Assembly (NCBI RefSeq): GCF_003994415.1 | Contig: NZ_CP034689.1 | Location: forward strand, 1,426,001-1,490,000 | From: Achromobacter spanius | GTDB taxonomy: Bacteria; Pseudomonadota; Gammaproteobacteria; Burkholderiales; Burkholderiaceae_B | Length of the DNA: 64,000 nucleotides | Direction of reading: 5' to 3' | Shown: positions 1 to 8,195 of the stretch, one piece after another | How positions within the stretch are numbered: position 1 is the stretch's first letter | Layout of the letters: every line of letters starts with the position of its first letter | Program-made: the position numbers and the translations under genes | The notes under the pieces: model-generated | The model's database searches: none | Told to the model about the DNA's origin: nothing | Seen by the model: the letters and a program-made list of their open reading frames with translations, nothing else

Positions 1-1
1 C

Positions 2-412
<411 letters not shown>

Positions 413-433
413 GTTTCCGTTCCGGAGTCTGTA

Positions 434-907
434 ATGCCCTTGATGCTTAAACTTTTGCTGGCCGTCCAAGTGATATCGGCGCTGGCTATCATCGTTCTGG
501 TCCTGCTGCAGCAGGGCAAGGGCGCCGACATGGGGTCCGCTTTCGGTAGCGGCTCGTCCGGCAGCCTGTTCGGTGCCACCGGCGCCGCCAACTTCCTGTC
601 GCGCGCCACCAAGTGGGCCGCCGTGGTCTTCTTCGCGTCCACCGCCGGCCTGGCCTATGTCAGCCACAAGGGCACCAGCGGCCCCGCCGTTGATTCGGGC
701 GTGATGCAGAACTTCCCGGCCGACCGCTCCGTGCCGCAAGTGCCGGGCGCAGCCCCCGCCGCACCGGACGCAGGTAGCTCGTCGGTGCCTGGCGCGGCTT
801 CGGTTCCGGCTGCGCCTGCCGCGCCGGCCAAGTCCGACGCGTCGGTGCCGTCGGCCCCGGCCGCACCGGCTGCCGCTGAAAAGCCGGCTGAAACGCCCGC
901 CAAGTAA
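434..907 (+). CDS. secG: Preprotein translocase subunit SecG
   Basis: SecG is the small inner-membrane partner of SecYE and assists SecA-driven protein export. The 157-residue product has two hydrophobic segments (about residues 3-23 and 55-75) separated by the family loop LLQQGKGADMGSAFG with the Gly/Ser-rich SGSSGSLFGATG stretch. The C-terminal half (from about residue 90) is an Ala/Pro/Ser-rich low-complexity tail, so the protein is longer than the about 110-residue E. coli form; such tails are usual in Alcaligenaceae. It starts 21 bases after tpiA, with GGAG upstream of the ATG. A strong terminator follows. Confidence 0.96.
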   Translation: MPLMLKLLLAVQVISALAIIVLVLLQQGKGADMGSAFGSGSSGSLFGATGAANFLSRATKWAAVVFFASTAGLAYVSHKGTSGPAVDSGVMQNFPADRSVPQVPGAAPAAPDAGSSSVPGAASVPAAPAAPAKSDASVPSAPAAPAAAEKPAETPAK

Positions 908-921
908 GTCAGGGCATGCCC

Positions 922-955
922 AAAAAGGCCGGCGAGCAAACGCCGGCTTTTTTTT
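922..955 (+). terminator. Rho-independent terminator after secG
   Basis: GCCGGCG (928-934) pairs perfectly with CGCCGGC (941-947) across a six-base loop and is followed by eight T residues. It ends the tpiA-secG transcript ahead of the tRNA gene. Confidence 0.92.
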
Positions 956-1068
956 GCGCAGGCCAGATCGCTGCGCATTGCTAGCAGGCTTCCGGCGCCA
1001 ACAAATTCCATGCTAGAATGCTCGACTTTCTGGCCTTGCCTACGGGGAAGCCAAGAAAACTGGTGAAA

Positions 1069-1153
1069 GCCGACGTGGTGAAATTGGTAGACACGCTATC
1101 TTGAGGGGGTAGTGGCGAAAGCTGTGCGAGTTCGAGTCTCGCCGTCGGCACCA
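1069..1153 (+). tRNA. tRNA-Leu (anticodon GAG)
   Basis: An 85-base class II tRNA. Acceptor strand GCCGACG pairs with CGTCGGC (1143-1149), followed by discriminator A and an encoded CCA (1151-1153). The anticodon stem CTATC/GGTAG encloses the loop TTGAGGG, giving anticodon GAG at 1103-1105. A T-loop GTTCGAGTC and a variable arm are visible. Confidence 0.97.
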
Positions 1154-1190
1154 AGAATTTGTCCAGGGCTGCCCTGGAAGCAAGAAAGCT

Positions 1191-1227
1191 AAAAAGCCCG
1201 TAAGAATCAAAATCTTACGGGCTTTTT
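1191..1227 (+). terminator. Rho-independent terminator after tRNA-Leu
   Basis: A ten-base perfect stem, GCCCGTAAGA (1196-1205) with TCTTACGGGC (1213-1222), has a seven-base loop, an A tract upstream and five T downstream. The A and T tracts make it potentially bidirectional, but the nearest minus-strand gene ends at 1327. Confidence 0.92.
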
Positions 1228-1262
1228 GTCGTTCGCTCTTGCCCGCTGCCTTGCTTGACGAG

Positions 1263-1321
1263 CGGGTTGAGGGGGTTGAGGGGTTGAGGGGTTGAGGGGG
1301 TGACGGGGTTCAGGGAGTTGA
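1263..1321 (+). repeat. G-rich tandem GGGGTTGA repeat
   Basis: About six imperfect copies of an 8-9 base unit (GGGTTGAG/GGGGGTTGA/GGGGGTGAC) lie between the tRNA terminator and the 3' end of the minus-strand permease. The plus strand carries several G runs of 4-5, so quadruplex formation is possible. The degree of degeneration rises to the right. Confidence 0.8.
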
Positions 1322-1326
1322 CGAGG

Positions 1327-2982
1327 TTAGCGTTCCTGGCGGCGGCTGAGGCCCGCAGCCGCCAGCATCAGCGTCAGGCTGACTGCGACGGCCACCGCCG
1401 CCATCGCCATGCCTTCTCCCACCGATCCCTGCTCGAACTGCCGCCAGACGAAGATCGATACGGTCTGCACTCCGGCGGGCGCCAGCAGCAGCGACGTCAC
1501 CAGCTCGCGCGACGCGACGGCGAACACCATCAGCATCGACGCCGCCAAGCCGGGCAGCACCAGCGGCAGGACGATGCGCCGCAGCGCCAACGCCGCGCTG
1601 GCCCCGTGGACGCGCGCCGCCGCCTCCAGGTTGGCGCCGATCTGTGCCAATGCCGCGCCGACATAGCGCACAGGGTAGGGCAGGAGCAGGCAGGTATAGG
1701 ACAGCAGCAGGATGGCCCAGGTGCCGTACGGAGTTACCGGCCAGAACGGCTGATTCCACGCAAGGATCAGGCCGACGCCGACCACCACGCCAGGCAATGC
1801 GGCGGGCAACATGGCCAGCGTGTCTATAAGCGCGGCCCCGCGCACGTGACGCCCCGCGACGCACCAGGCCGCCAGCAACCCCACGGCACCCGCAAGCAAG
1901 GCCGTCCCGCTCGCCAGCGACATGCTGGTGGACAGGGCCTCCCACGCTTCGCCACGGGCATCAAATAGCGCGGCGAAGTTGGCCAGCGTCAGGTTGCCGG
2001 CCGACAGCCCACCCGACACGTTGCGCGTCAGCGCGGCGGCCAGCATCGAGGCCAGCGGCGCGGCCACCGCAATCAGCGCTACGGCGCTGAACAGCAGCAG
2101 CACCAGCGCGCGCCATGGGCCCAGTTCGCCGCGCGCCAGTGGCGCGGGCTTGCCGGTCGTGGTTTCGAAGCCGCGCCCCGCCAGCGCGGCGCGTTGCACG
2201 GCATAGGCGGTCATGGCCAGCGCCACCAGCACCAGCGACAGCAGCGAGGCGCCGGGCAGGTCGATTGGCCAGTCGGCTAGCCGGCGTTCGATGGCGGTGG
2301 TGAGCACGGCGACGCCCGACTGCGCGCCGAGCGCCGCGGGGACGCCGTATTCCTCGATGGCGAGCGTGAAGGCAAGCAGCAGGCTGGCTGCGATGGCGGG
2401 CAGCGCCAGCGGCAGCGTGACGCGCAGGAAGGCGCGCCAGGGTCCGGCGCCGAACACGCGCGCCACGTCCGCCATCCGTGCTCCGGTGGCCGCCATGCTG
2501 CGCGAGACGGCGAAGTACACGACGGGAAAGATCGCCAGGCCCATGGCCAAGGTCACGCCCGTTGGCGAGAACAGCAGCGGACCCAGGTTGAAGCCCGTCA
2601 ACTGTTCAAGATAGCCGCGAGGCTGCAGCGCCATCGTCCACGACAAGGCCGCTATATAAGGCGGGAGCAGGAAGGGCACCAGGAACAACAGGTCCCACAA
2701 GCGCGCCAGCGGCACGCGGAACAGCCCGCGCAGCGCACCGAGCGGAATGCCGATGGCCGCGCTGACGGTGGCGACGCCCACGCCCAGCTTCAGGGTCCCG
2801 CCGACCAGGCCCAGCGTCGCGGGATTGCCCAGTGTGTTGGGCCAGGCGCCGAACGGATCGCGCAGCGAGCCTTCTGCCAGATGGGGAAAGACGGCTTGCA
2901 GCGCTACAAACACCATGGGCAATGCGACGAGCACCGCCAGTGCGGCCAGGGTGGTGGCCGCCAGGAGATAGATGCTTTTCAT
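1327..2982 (-). CDS. ABC transporter permease with two fused membrane domains
   Basis: A 551-residue inner-membrane protein with about twelve hydrophobic segments, arranged as two homologous permease halves joined near residues 275-290. Each half has an ABC-binding EAA-type loop: DVARVFGAGPWRAFLRVTLP (about 172-191) and a second around EAARVHGASAALALRRIVLP. This architecture is typical of the ferric-iron (FbpB), thiamine (ThiP) and putative 2-aminoethylphosphonate (PhnU-like) permeases. It is the last gene of the operon porin, ATPase, binding protein, permease, 40 bases after the binding protein. The substrate cannot be fixed from sequence alone; iron or an aminophosphonate are the main options. 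Confidence 0.88.
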   Translation of the reverse strand: MKSIYLLAATTLAALAVLVALPMVFVALQAVFPHLAEGSLRDPFGAWPNTLGNPATLGLVGGTLKLGVGVATVSAAIGIPLGALRGLFRVPLARLWDLLFLVPFLLPPYIAALSWTMALQPRGYLEQLTGFNLGPLLFSPTGVTLAMGLAIFPVVYFAVSRSMAATGARMADVARVFGAGPWRAFLRVTLPLALPAIAASLLLAFTLAIEEYGVPAALGAQSGVAVLTTAIERRLADWPIDLPGASLLSLVLVALAMTAYAVQRAALAGRGFETTTGKPAPLARGELGPWRALVLLLFSAVALIAVAAPLASMLAAALTRNVSGGLSAGNLTLANFAALFDARGEAWEALSTSMSLASGTALLAGAVGLLAAWCVAGRHVRGAALIDTLAMLPAALPGVVVGVGLILAWNQPFWPVTPYGTWAILLLSYTCLLLPYPVRYVGAALAQIGANLEAAARVHGASAALALRRIVLPLVLPGLAASMLMVFAVASRELVTSLLLAPAGVQTVSIFVWRQFEQGSVGEGMAMAAVAVAVSLTLMLAAAGLSRRQER

Positions 2983-3022
2983 GGATGGGATCGGATGCCG
3001 GACCGGCCGGCACCCCGGCCTG

Positions 3023-4000
3023 TCAGTGTTGGCCGAAGACGCGGCCGAAGCGGGTCAGCACGTCGGCCCGGCTGGCGCCAGATTCGGCTGCTGCCTCAGG
3101 CAGTAGGGCCAGATCCTTGAACACCGGCCGCTTGGCTGCGACGTCCTGGCGCGCAGGCATCAGCCAGGCATCCGCCACAGCGCGCTGGCCTTCTTCGGAC
3201 AGCACGTAATCCACGAACTTGCGCGCCTCGTCGGCTTGGCGCGCCGTCTTCAGGATCATCATGGGACGCGGGGCGATGGCGGTGCCGCTGGACGGGAAGA
3301 TGACCTTCACCGACTCACCCTTGGCCACACTGGCGTACGAGACATAATCCACCGCGCCGAATACCGCCGCCTTGGCGCCTTGCAGCACGGGCGTCAATGC
3401 CTGGGCGTTGGGGCCGGAGATGGTCATGCCGTTGTCGCGCAGCTTTTCGAAGAGCTTCCACGCGGCCTCGCCCTGGGCGTTCTGCAGGCCCAACAGCAGG
3501 TCGAGCGACGCACCAGACAGGGCCGGGTCCGGCATGGTGACCGCCTGCTTGAAACTGGGGCCGGTCAGGTCGGCCCAGTCGCGCGGCTCCGGCGTGCCGC
3601 TGCTTGTGTTCCAGACAATGCCCAGCGCCGAAATACCTTGCGCGACATAGCTGGGCGCCTTGAAGCGTGCTGGCACCTGGGCGGCGTTCGGGCTTTCATA
3701 AGCCATCAGCCAGCCGCGCTGGTCCAGGTCATGGGCGGTGTCCCACGATGCGGAGATCAACACGTCGGCGCGCGGGTTGGCCGCTTCGGCCTCCAGGCGC
3801 GCCATGACCTTGCCCGTGGTGGCCTGGAATACATCAACCTTGATGCCGGTCTTGTCCTGGAAGCCGGCCGCCAATTGCTTGATAAGGCCGCCCGGTCCGG
3901 CGGTATAGACGGTCAGCGCCTTGGCCTGGCCCGAGGCCAATCCGATAGAAAGCGTCATGAGAAGCGTAGCGAGTAGTTGGGAAAAAGGTGCGTATGACAT
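3023..4000 (-). CDS. Periplasmic substrate-binding protein of iron/phosphonate type
   Basis: A 325-residue exported protein with a signal peptide (to about residue 28, ending GQAKA) followed by the mature start LTVYTAGPGGLIKQL. That opening, the central ADVLISAS segment and the C-terminal FVDYVLSEEGQRAVADAWLMPAR are characteristic of type 2 binding proteins of the FbpA/PhnS group. Isolated tyrosines occur around VDYVSYASV, but I cannot confirm the paired Tyr iron site of FbpA. The ATG directly abuts the stop codon of the ATPase gene (zero spacing), implying coupled translation. It would deliver ligand to the permease encoded downstream. Confidence 0.88.
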   Translation of the reverse strand: MSYAPFSQLLATLLMTLSIGLASGQAKALTVYTAGPGGLIKQLAAGFQDKTGIKVDVFQATTGKVMARLEAEAANPRADVLISASWDTAHDLDQRGWLMAYESPNAAQVPARFKAPSYVAQGISALGIVWNTSSGTPEPRDWADLTGPSFKQAVTMPDPALSGASLDLLLGLQNAQGEAAWKLFEKLRDNGMTISGPNAQALTPVLQGAKAAVFGAVDYVSYASVAKGESVKVIFPSSGTAIAPRPMMILKTARQADEARKFVDYVLSEEGQRAVADAWLMPARQDVAAKRPVFKDLALLPEAAAESGASRADVLTRFGRVFGQH

Positions 4001-4711
4001 TTAAGCAGAGTCCTTGTTGACTGCCACGAGTTCGGCGATGCGGCCGCTTTCCATGCGGGCGATCGTGTGCGCCAGCGCATGGGCTTCCTCGTGGTCGTGG
4101 GTGACGTAGACGGCGGTCGTGCCGAGCCGACGCAGCAGTGCGCCGATCTCGACGCACAGCGTTTCGCGCAGCGTCCGGTCCAGGTTGGAGAGGGGTTCGT
4201 CGAACAGCAGCACGCGGGGTCGTGCGACGACGGCGCGCGCCAGCGCCACGCGCTGCTGCTGGCCGCCGGAAAGGTCGGCGGGCCGGCGCTCGGCATATTC
4301 ATGCAGGCCGACCATGGCGAGGGCGTCGCGCACGAGCGTGGGGCGCGTCTTGCGTGCGACGCCCCGCATCTCGAGCGGAAAGCCCACGTTCTGCGCCACG
4401 CTCATGTGCGGCCAGAGGGCGTAGTCCTGGAACACCATGCCCAGGTCGCGGCGCTCGGGCGGCTCGTGGTGGCCGCCCCTGCTGACCACGGCGCCACCGA
4501 ACCTGATGTCGCCGTGCTGCGGCCGCAGTAGGCCGGCCAGCGCCTTGAGCAGGGTGCTCTTGCCGCAACCGGAGGGGCCGAGCAGCGCCAGGACCGTGCC
4601 CGCGGGCACGTCCAGGTCCACTCCGTCCAGCACCGTATGGCCGTTGAATGCGTGCCGTAGGCCGCGCACGGCAATCGCCGTGCCGCCGGCGTTGGAGGCG
4701 GGCGCGTTCAA
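4001..4711 (-). CDS. ABC transporter ATP-binding protein
   Basis: A 236-residue cytoplasmic ATPase with Walker A GPSGCGKST (about 45-53), Q-loop near FQDYALWPH, signature LSGGQQQR and Walker B LLFDEPLSNLD with a following switch histidine in YVTHDHEEA. These place it in the Fbp/Pot/CysA family that energises type I importers. It is about 110 residues shorter than typical family members because the C-terminal TOBE regulatory region is absent. The start is a TTG at 4711 that overlaps the TGA stop of the upstream porin gene (TTGA), and no in-frame ATG precedes the Walker region at a sensible place. Translation is probably coupled to the porin. Confidence 0.88.
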   Translation of the reverse strand: MNAPASNAGGTAIAVRGLRHAFNGHTVLDGVDLDVPAGTVLALLGPSGCGKSTLLKALAGLLRPQHGDIRFGGAVVSRGGHHEPPERRDLGMVFQDYALWPHMSVAQNVGFPLEMRGVARKTRPTLVRDALAMVGLHEYAERRPADLSGGQQQRVALARAVVARPRVLLFDEPLSNLDRTLRETLCVEIGALLRRLGTTAVYVTHDHEEAHALAHTIARMESGRIAELVAVNKDSA

Positions 4712-5826
4712 AACCGATGCCGCATGCCGACGTTGAGGCCGAACTGGTTCTTGCCCGGTTCGACGTTCGCGCCATACTTGCCGCCGATCACGCTCAAGGA
4801 GGACTTGTCGTCATTGACGGCGTAGGCCGCCATGGCGTACAGCGTGGTGCGCTTGGACAGGTCGTATTCGTTGCCAAGCACGAACATGGTCGACTTCTGG
4901 CCCGTGCCGGCAGCCTGCGCGGCGGGGCAGACGGCGTTGTTCATGTCGTCGCACACCGAATCGTTCAGATGGTAGACGGCGGCCGACAGGCGCAAGTTGC
5001 CCTGCGGCTTGTAGCTGACGCCCAGCCACGTCATGTTGTTCTTGTAGCTGCGCTGTGTGAGCTTCTGGTCGAGCCAGCGGTAGCCGGCGTAAAGCTTGAC
5101 GCCGTCAAAGTCGTACGACAGGCCCGCGACGACGCGGTCTTCACGATTGCCGCTGTTGGCGCCCGCTTTTGGCTTGTCGGCGTTCTTGGCATGGTAAAGC
5201 AACGCTGCGTCCAGGCCGCCCGACTTGTAGCGCAGGCCACCGCCCACCATGCGTCCGAGCTTGCTGTCCTCAAATGATTGTTCGTTGTTCCAGCCGGAGC
5301 TGTAGTAACCGCCGATAGAGACGGGGCCGAGCTTGCCGACGTACATGACGGCGTTGTCGGTACGGTCCGAGAATGCGGCGTCGGGCCGCTTGATCGAGAA
5401 GTTGGCGTTGCCGAACGGGTTGTACTTGCTCATCCAGTCGATCATCAGCGTGTTGTGGCGGCCCAGCGTCAGCCGGCCCCACGTGTTGCTGGAAAAGCCG
5501 ACGTAGGCCTGGCGGCCGAACAGGCGTCCGCCCTGCAGCGCGGTGCCGTTGCTGGAGCTAAAGCCGTTCTCAAGCACGAAGATGGCCGAGAGGCCGTCAC
5601 CCAGGTCCTCGGCGCCCTTCAGGCCCCAGCGCGAACCGTTCAGGTTGCCTGCGCTCATGCCCGTCTTGCTGTTGCCGGCGGGACCGTTGTTGAGGTACTG
5701 CAGGCCGGTGTCGATCAAGCCGTAAAGCTGGACCGAGGTGGCGGTGGCGGCGAGCGCGGGGGGCGCTGCCAGGAAGAAAGCGGACAGGCAGGCGCCAGCC
5801 GCCGCGATGCGGAGTGTCGATTTCAT
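4708..5826 (-). CDS. Outer-membrane porin (general diffusion type)
   Basis: A 372-residue outer-membrane beta-barrel protein. It has a signal peptide ending PPALAATA and then the Burkholderiales porin opening SVQLYGLIDTGLQYL. Family features follow: GSRWGLKGAEDLGDGLSAIF, the RQAYVGFSSNTWGRLTLGRH strand pair, and a C-terminal strand ending in phenylalanine (GLNVGMRHRF), the BAM-recognition residue. It is the first gene of the operon and overlaps the ABC ATPase gene by four bases, so outer- and inner-membrane uptake are expressed together. Substrate selectivity cannot be read from sequence. Confidence 0.93.
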   Translation of the reverse strand: MKSTLRIAAAGACLSAFFLAAPPALAATATSVQLYGLIDTGLQYLNNGPAGNSKTGMSAGNLNGSRWGLKGAEDLGDGLSAIFVLENGFSSSNGTALQGGRLFGRQAYVGFSSNTWGRLTLGRHNTLMIDWMSKYNPFGNANFSIKRPDAAFSDRTDNAVMYVGKLGPVSIGGYYSSGWNNEQSFEDSKLGRMVGGGLRYKSGGLDAALLYHAKNADKPKAGANSGNREDRVVAGLSYDFDGVKLYAGYRWLDQKLTQRSYKNNMTWLGVSYKPQGNLRLSAAVYHLNDSVCDDMNNAVCPAAQAAGTGQKSTMFVLGNEYDLSKRTTLYAMAAYAVNDDKSSLSVIGGKYGANVEPGKNQFGLNVGMRHRF

Positions 5827-6258
5827 AACGGAAGTCCTCTTTGGGATTCAATCGGAATCGACACTCTAGGGGCGGGTTGCTACACGTCGATGACACGGCC
5901 AATCGTTGCGACAGTTCCCGTGGCGCGGGAAGGTCGCCGTCGGAGTAAACCTGACCCACCCCGGCATCAAAACAACCTAGTTTCTGATCTTGATATTTCC
6001 CGCTTTGCGTTTGTCCTTGAGCCGATAGCTGTCCCCGGCGATCTGCACGATATGAGCGTGATGCAGCAGGCGATCGAGCAACGGCAGTATTGGCATCGGG
6101 CTTGGGCAGCAAGGCAGCAATGAAGCTCGGCAATGGGGAAAGGCCGATGCTGGAAACTGATTACGAAGTACGAAAATCTGTGGCTATAAATAACAGCGTG
6201 TTACTATTCCGCCCGAATTATGTAACCAAGTATATATCCGGATAAAAGGAAAAACATA
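5827..6258. other. Intergenic region with IS scar and divergent leaders
   Basis: 432 bases without an intact gene between two divergent operons. The left part is the leader of the porin operon. The middle (about 5949-6123) is an IS21-family remnant listed separately. The right part (6150-6258) is markedly AT-rich, contains TATAAA at 6185-6190 as a possible -10 element without a good -35, and ends with the ribosome binding site AAAGGA before the ATG at 6259. Confidence 0.6.
5977..6096 (-). pseudogene. istB: IS21-family IstB ATPase, C-terminal remnant
   Basis: Reading the minus strand from 6096 to a TAG at 5977 gives 39 residues including LLDRLLHHAHIVQIAGDSYR and LKDKRKAGNIKI. This is the conserved C-terminus of IS21 helper ATPases. 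The rest of istB and all of istA are missing, and the upstream residues are out of frame. Just beyond the stop lies GGTGGGTCAG (minus strand, about 5951-5960), which resembles the terminal bases of such elements. This is a decayed insertion rather than a working element. Confidence 0.8.
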
Positions 6259-7752
6259 ATGCGCTGCAAAGGGTGGGTTCGAAGTGGGTTGTTGTGTCTA
6301 AGTGTTGTCGTGCTGGCGGGCTGTGCGGGAACGCGGACAGTTGCCGAGAAGGACGCGAGAACCCATTTGGCGGCTTCTGACTATCAGGCTTATGCGGCGC
6401 TTTACCTGGATGCCAAGGGGCAACCCACCTATGACCCAGCGAGCCTCTTGGACGCGCTAGAGGCGGGCAAGGCGTTCAACGATGCCGGGATGTGGGCGCT
6501 GAGCCGTGACGCCTTTAATGCGGCCGCCAGCCAACTGAACTGGAAGGAAGACACGGTTGACACGCCAGCCGAGGTTGCCAATCTAGTCGGCACGACCCTG
6601 ACCAGCGGCGCCTTTGGCGCCTACCAGGGCAAGATTTATCAGGGTGCCCTGATTGACTACTACCAGGCCATCAACCACCTGATGCTGGGCGATGAGGCGA
6701 ACGCACGGGTCGATTTCAATCGCCTGCAAGTTCGGCAGGGCAATGCTGCGAGCCAGCTCAAGGCCTATGCGGACTCGGTCAACGCGTCGGTGAAGTCGGA
6801 CCTGGCCGACGAGAACGGCGAAGCCTCCAAGAAAAGCCTGGGCGAGGTAGGCCCCAAAATCGCGGACGGCGTCAAGGACCTGCCCAGCGGCCTGGTCGCG
6901 GCAAAGATCCGGTTGTCGGCGGGTGATGCGATGAGCGCCGTGTTCCGCGCGACGTCGTCGTCGGTGTCGGACAAACGGTTGAACCTGTCGAAAGACATGC
7001 TGAAAAGCGCCAATGCGGCGAGCGCCACGCGTGGCGGCAATGCCGTTCTGGCCTATCTTGGCCACGAATTGCGGCGCGGCAAGGGCCTCTTGAAAAACAA
7101 GGCCATCATTCTCTACGAGGACGGTGTGGGCCCCAGCTTCAAGGAATTCCGGATTGATCTTCCCTTGTTCATCGTCAGCGACAAGGTCACCTATACCGGT
7201 ATGGCTTTGCCGCAATTTGTGCGCGGGCAAGCCGCGTATGGCAGCCTGCGGGTAGGCTCCGGCAAGACACAACAGGAAACCGCCGTCCTGACCGACCTCA
7301 ATGAAGTGGCCGGGCTGGAATTTGATGCGGGCTACAAGGGTGTCGTGGCCAAGGCGGTGATTTCCACCGTCGTCAAGACCGCCGCGCAGGCGGGCGTCAA
7401 TAATCAAATTGACAAGCAGAAGATGGACCCCCTGCTTGGCGGCCTGTTGAAACTTGGCACCGGCGCGGCCCAGTACGCCTTGACCAAGGCCGATGTTCGC
7501 GCCTGGGCCAATTTGCCCGACACGCTGCAAATGGTCGTGGTCGACCGTCCGAAAGACGGTCTCCTGACGCTGACGGGCGGCGTGCAGGGCGCGCCCATTG
7601 CCCAGATTCCCTTGCAGGAAGACGTCAGCACGCTGGTGTTGGTCAAAGCCTCCGGCACCTTGGGCAAACCCGCTGTCTACGTGCAGCCCCTGCCGGCCCA
7701 GCAACCGGTTGCCCAAGGCGTGGCGACGGTGCAAGTCGCCCGCGGCATGTGA
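6259..7752 (+). CDS. COG3014-type lipoprotein of unknown function
   Basis: A 497-residue predicted outer-membrane lipoprotein: the leader ends VVLAGC, giving a lipidated Cys22. The region about 35-170 (YQAYAALYLDAKG, ALSRDAFNAAA, YYQAINHLMLGDEANARVDFNR) has a TPR-like helical character and matches my memory of the uncharacterised COG3014 family. The C-terminal part (about 265-470) contains KAIILYEDGVGPSFKEFRIDLP and appears mostly beta. It opens a six-gene run of exported proteins; the next gene starts one base after this stop. AAAGGA precedes the ATG. No enzymatic motif is seen; a scaffold or assembly role in the envelope is only an inference from its neighbours. Confidence 0.8.
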   Translation: MRCKGWVRSGLLCLSVVVLAGCAGTRTVAEKDARTHLAASDYQAYAALYLDAKGQPTYDPASLLDALEAGKAFNDAGMWALSRDAFNAAASQLNWKEDTVDTPAEVANLVGTTLTSGAFGAYQGKIYQGALIDYYQAINHLMLGDEANARVDFNRLQVRQGNAASQLKAYADSVNASVKSDLADENGEASKKSLGEVGPKIADGVKDLPSGLVAAKIRLSAGDAMSAVFRATSSSVSDKRLNLSKDMLKSANAASATRGGNAVLAYLGHELRRGKGLLKNKAIILYEDGVGPSFKEFRIDLPLFIVSDKVTYTGMALPQFVRGQAAYGSLRVGSGKTQQETAVLTDLNEVAGLEFDAGYKGVVAKAVISTVVKTAAQAGVNNQIDKQKMDPLLGGLLKLGTGAAQYALTKADVRAWANLPDTLQMVVVDRPKDGLLTLTGGVQGAPIAQIPLQEDVSTLVLVKASGTLGKPAVYVQPLPAQQPVAQGVATVQVARGM

Positions 7753-7753
7753 C

Positions 7754-8182
7754 ATGAAATATCGATACAGCGTTTGCGCCAGCGCGTTGCTGATGGGCCT
7801 GGCTGGCGTATCGGCAGCGCAGGCGCCATCCCGTGTGGTCACGTGCGACATGACCCTGGCGCCTGAATCCGCCTTGCAAGTCCAGGACGATGCCAGTCGC
7901 GAAGGCGCCGTGGTCGAGGGCGTCACGTTGATCGACCTGCCCAATGGCATGAAGGCCGTGCAGTTCTCAATACGCAACGCGCGGAACCCCAAGCCGTTCG
8001 GCACCATTCTGCGGGTTCGCTACACCGTCCAATGGTTTGACGATTGCGGTCGTCGCATCGCCAATGGCGCCCAGGTCCTTGATGGCCTGGCGCTGGACCC
8101 GCAACGCCAGGAACTTATCCAGTCCACGGCCATGGCCCCACAAGCCACGCGCGCCTTTGTGCGTATCTACGTTGAAAACTGA
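7754..8182 (+). CDS. YcfL-like (DUF1425) secreted protein
   Basis: A 142-residue exported protein with a type I signal peptide (about 1-23, ending SAAQA). The mature part has the beta-sandwich-like pattern of YcfL/DUF1425 proteins: VQFSIRNARNPKPFGTILRVRYTVQWFDDCGRRI, here noted as two adjoining segments around residues 66-100. Unlike enterobacterial YcfL it has no lipobox. The ATG at 7754 follows the previous stop by one base and lies beside the LpoB-like gene, as ycfL lies beside lpoB in enterobacteria. The function of YcfL is itself unknown. Assignment to the family is from pattern memory and is moderately sure. Confidence 0.68.
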   Translation: MKYRYSVCASALLMGLAGVSAAQAPSRVVTCDMTLAPESALQVQDDASREGAVVEGVTLIDLPNGMKAVQFSIRNARNPKPFGTILRVRYTVQWFDDCGRRIANGAQVLDGLALDPQRQELIQSTAMAPQATRAFVRIYVEN

Positions 8183-8195
8183 ATATCAAGAATCC

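Noticed and set aside
1263..1321. Possible CRISPR array
   Set aside because: Units of 8-9 bases with no spacers; simple repeat. No array or cas gene was seen anywhere in the window.
5278..6123. A 281-codon plus-strand frame across the porin promoter
   Set aside because: It is antisense to the porin and then runs through the istB scar; its coding signal comes from the porin in the other strand.
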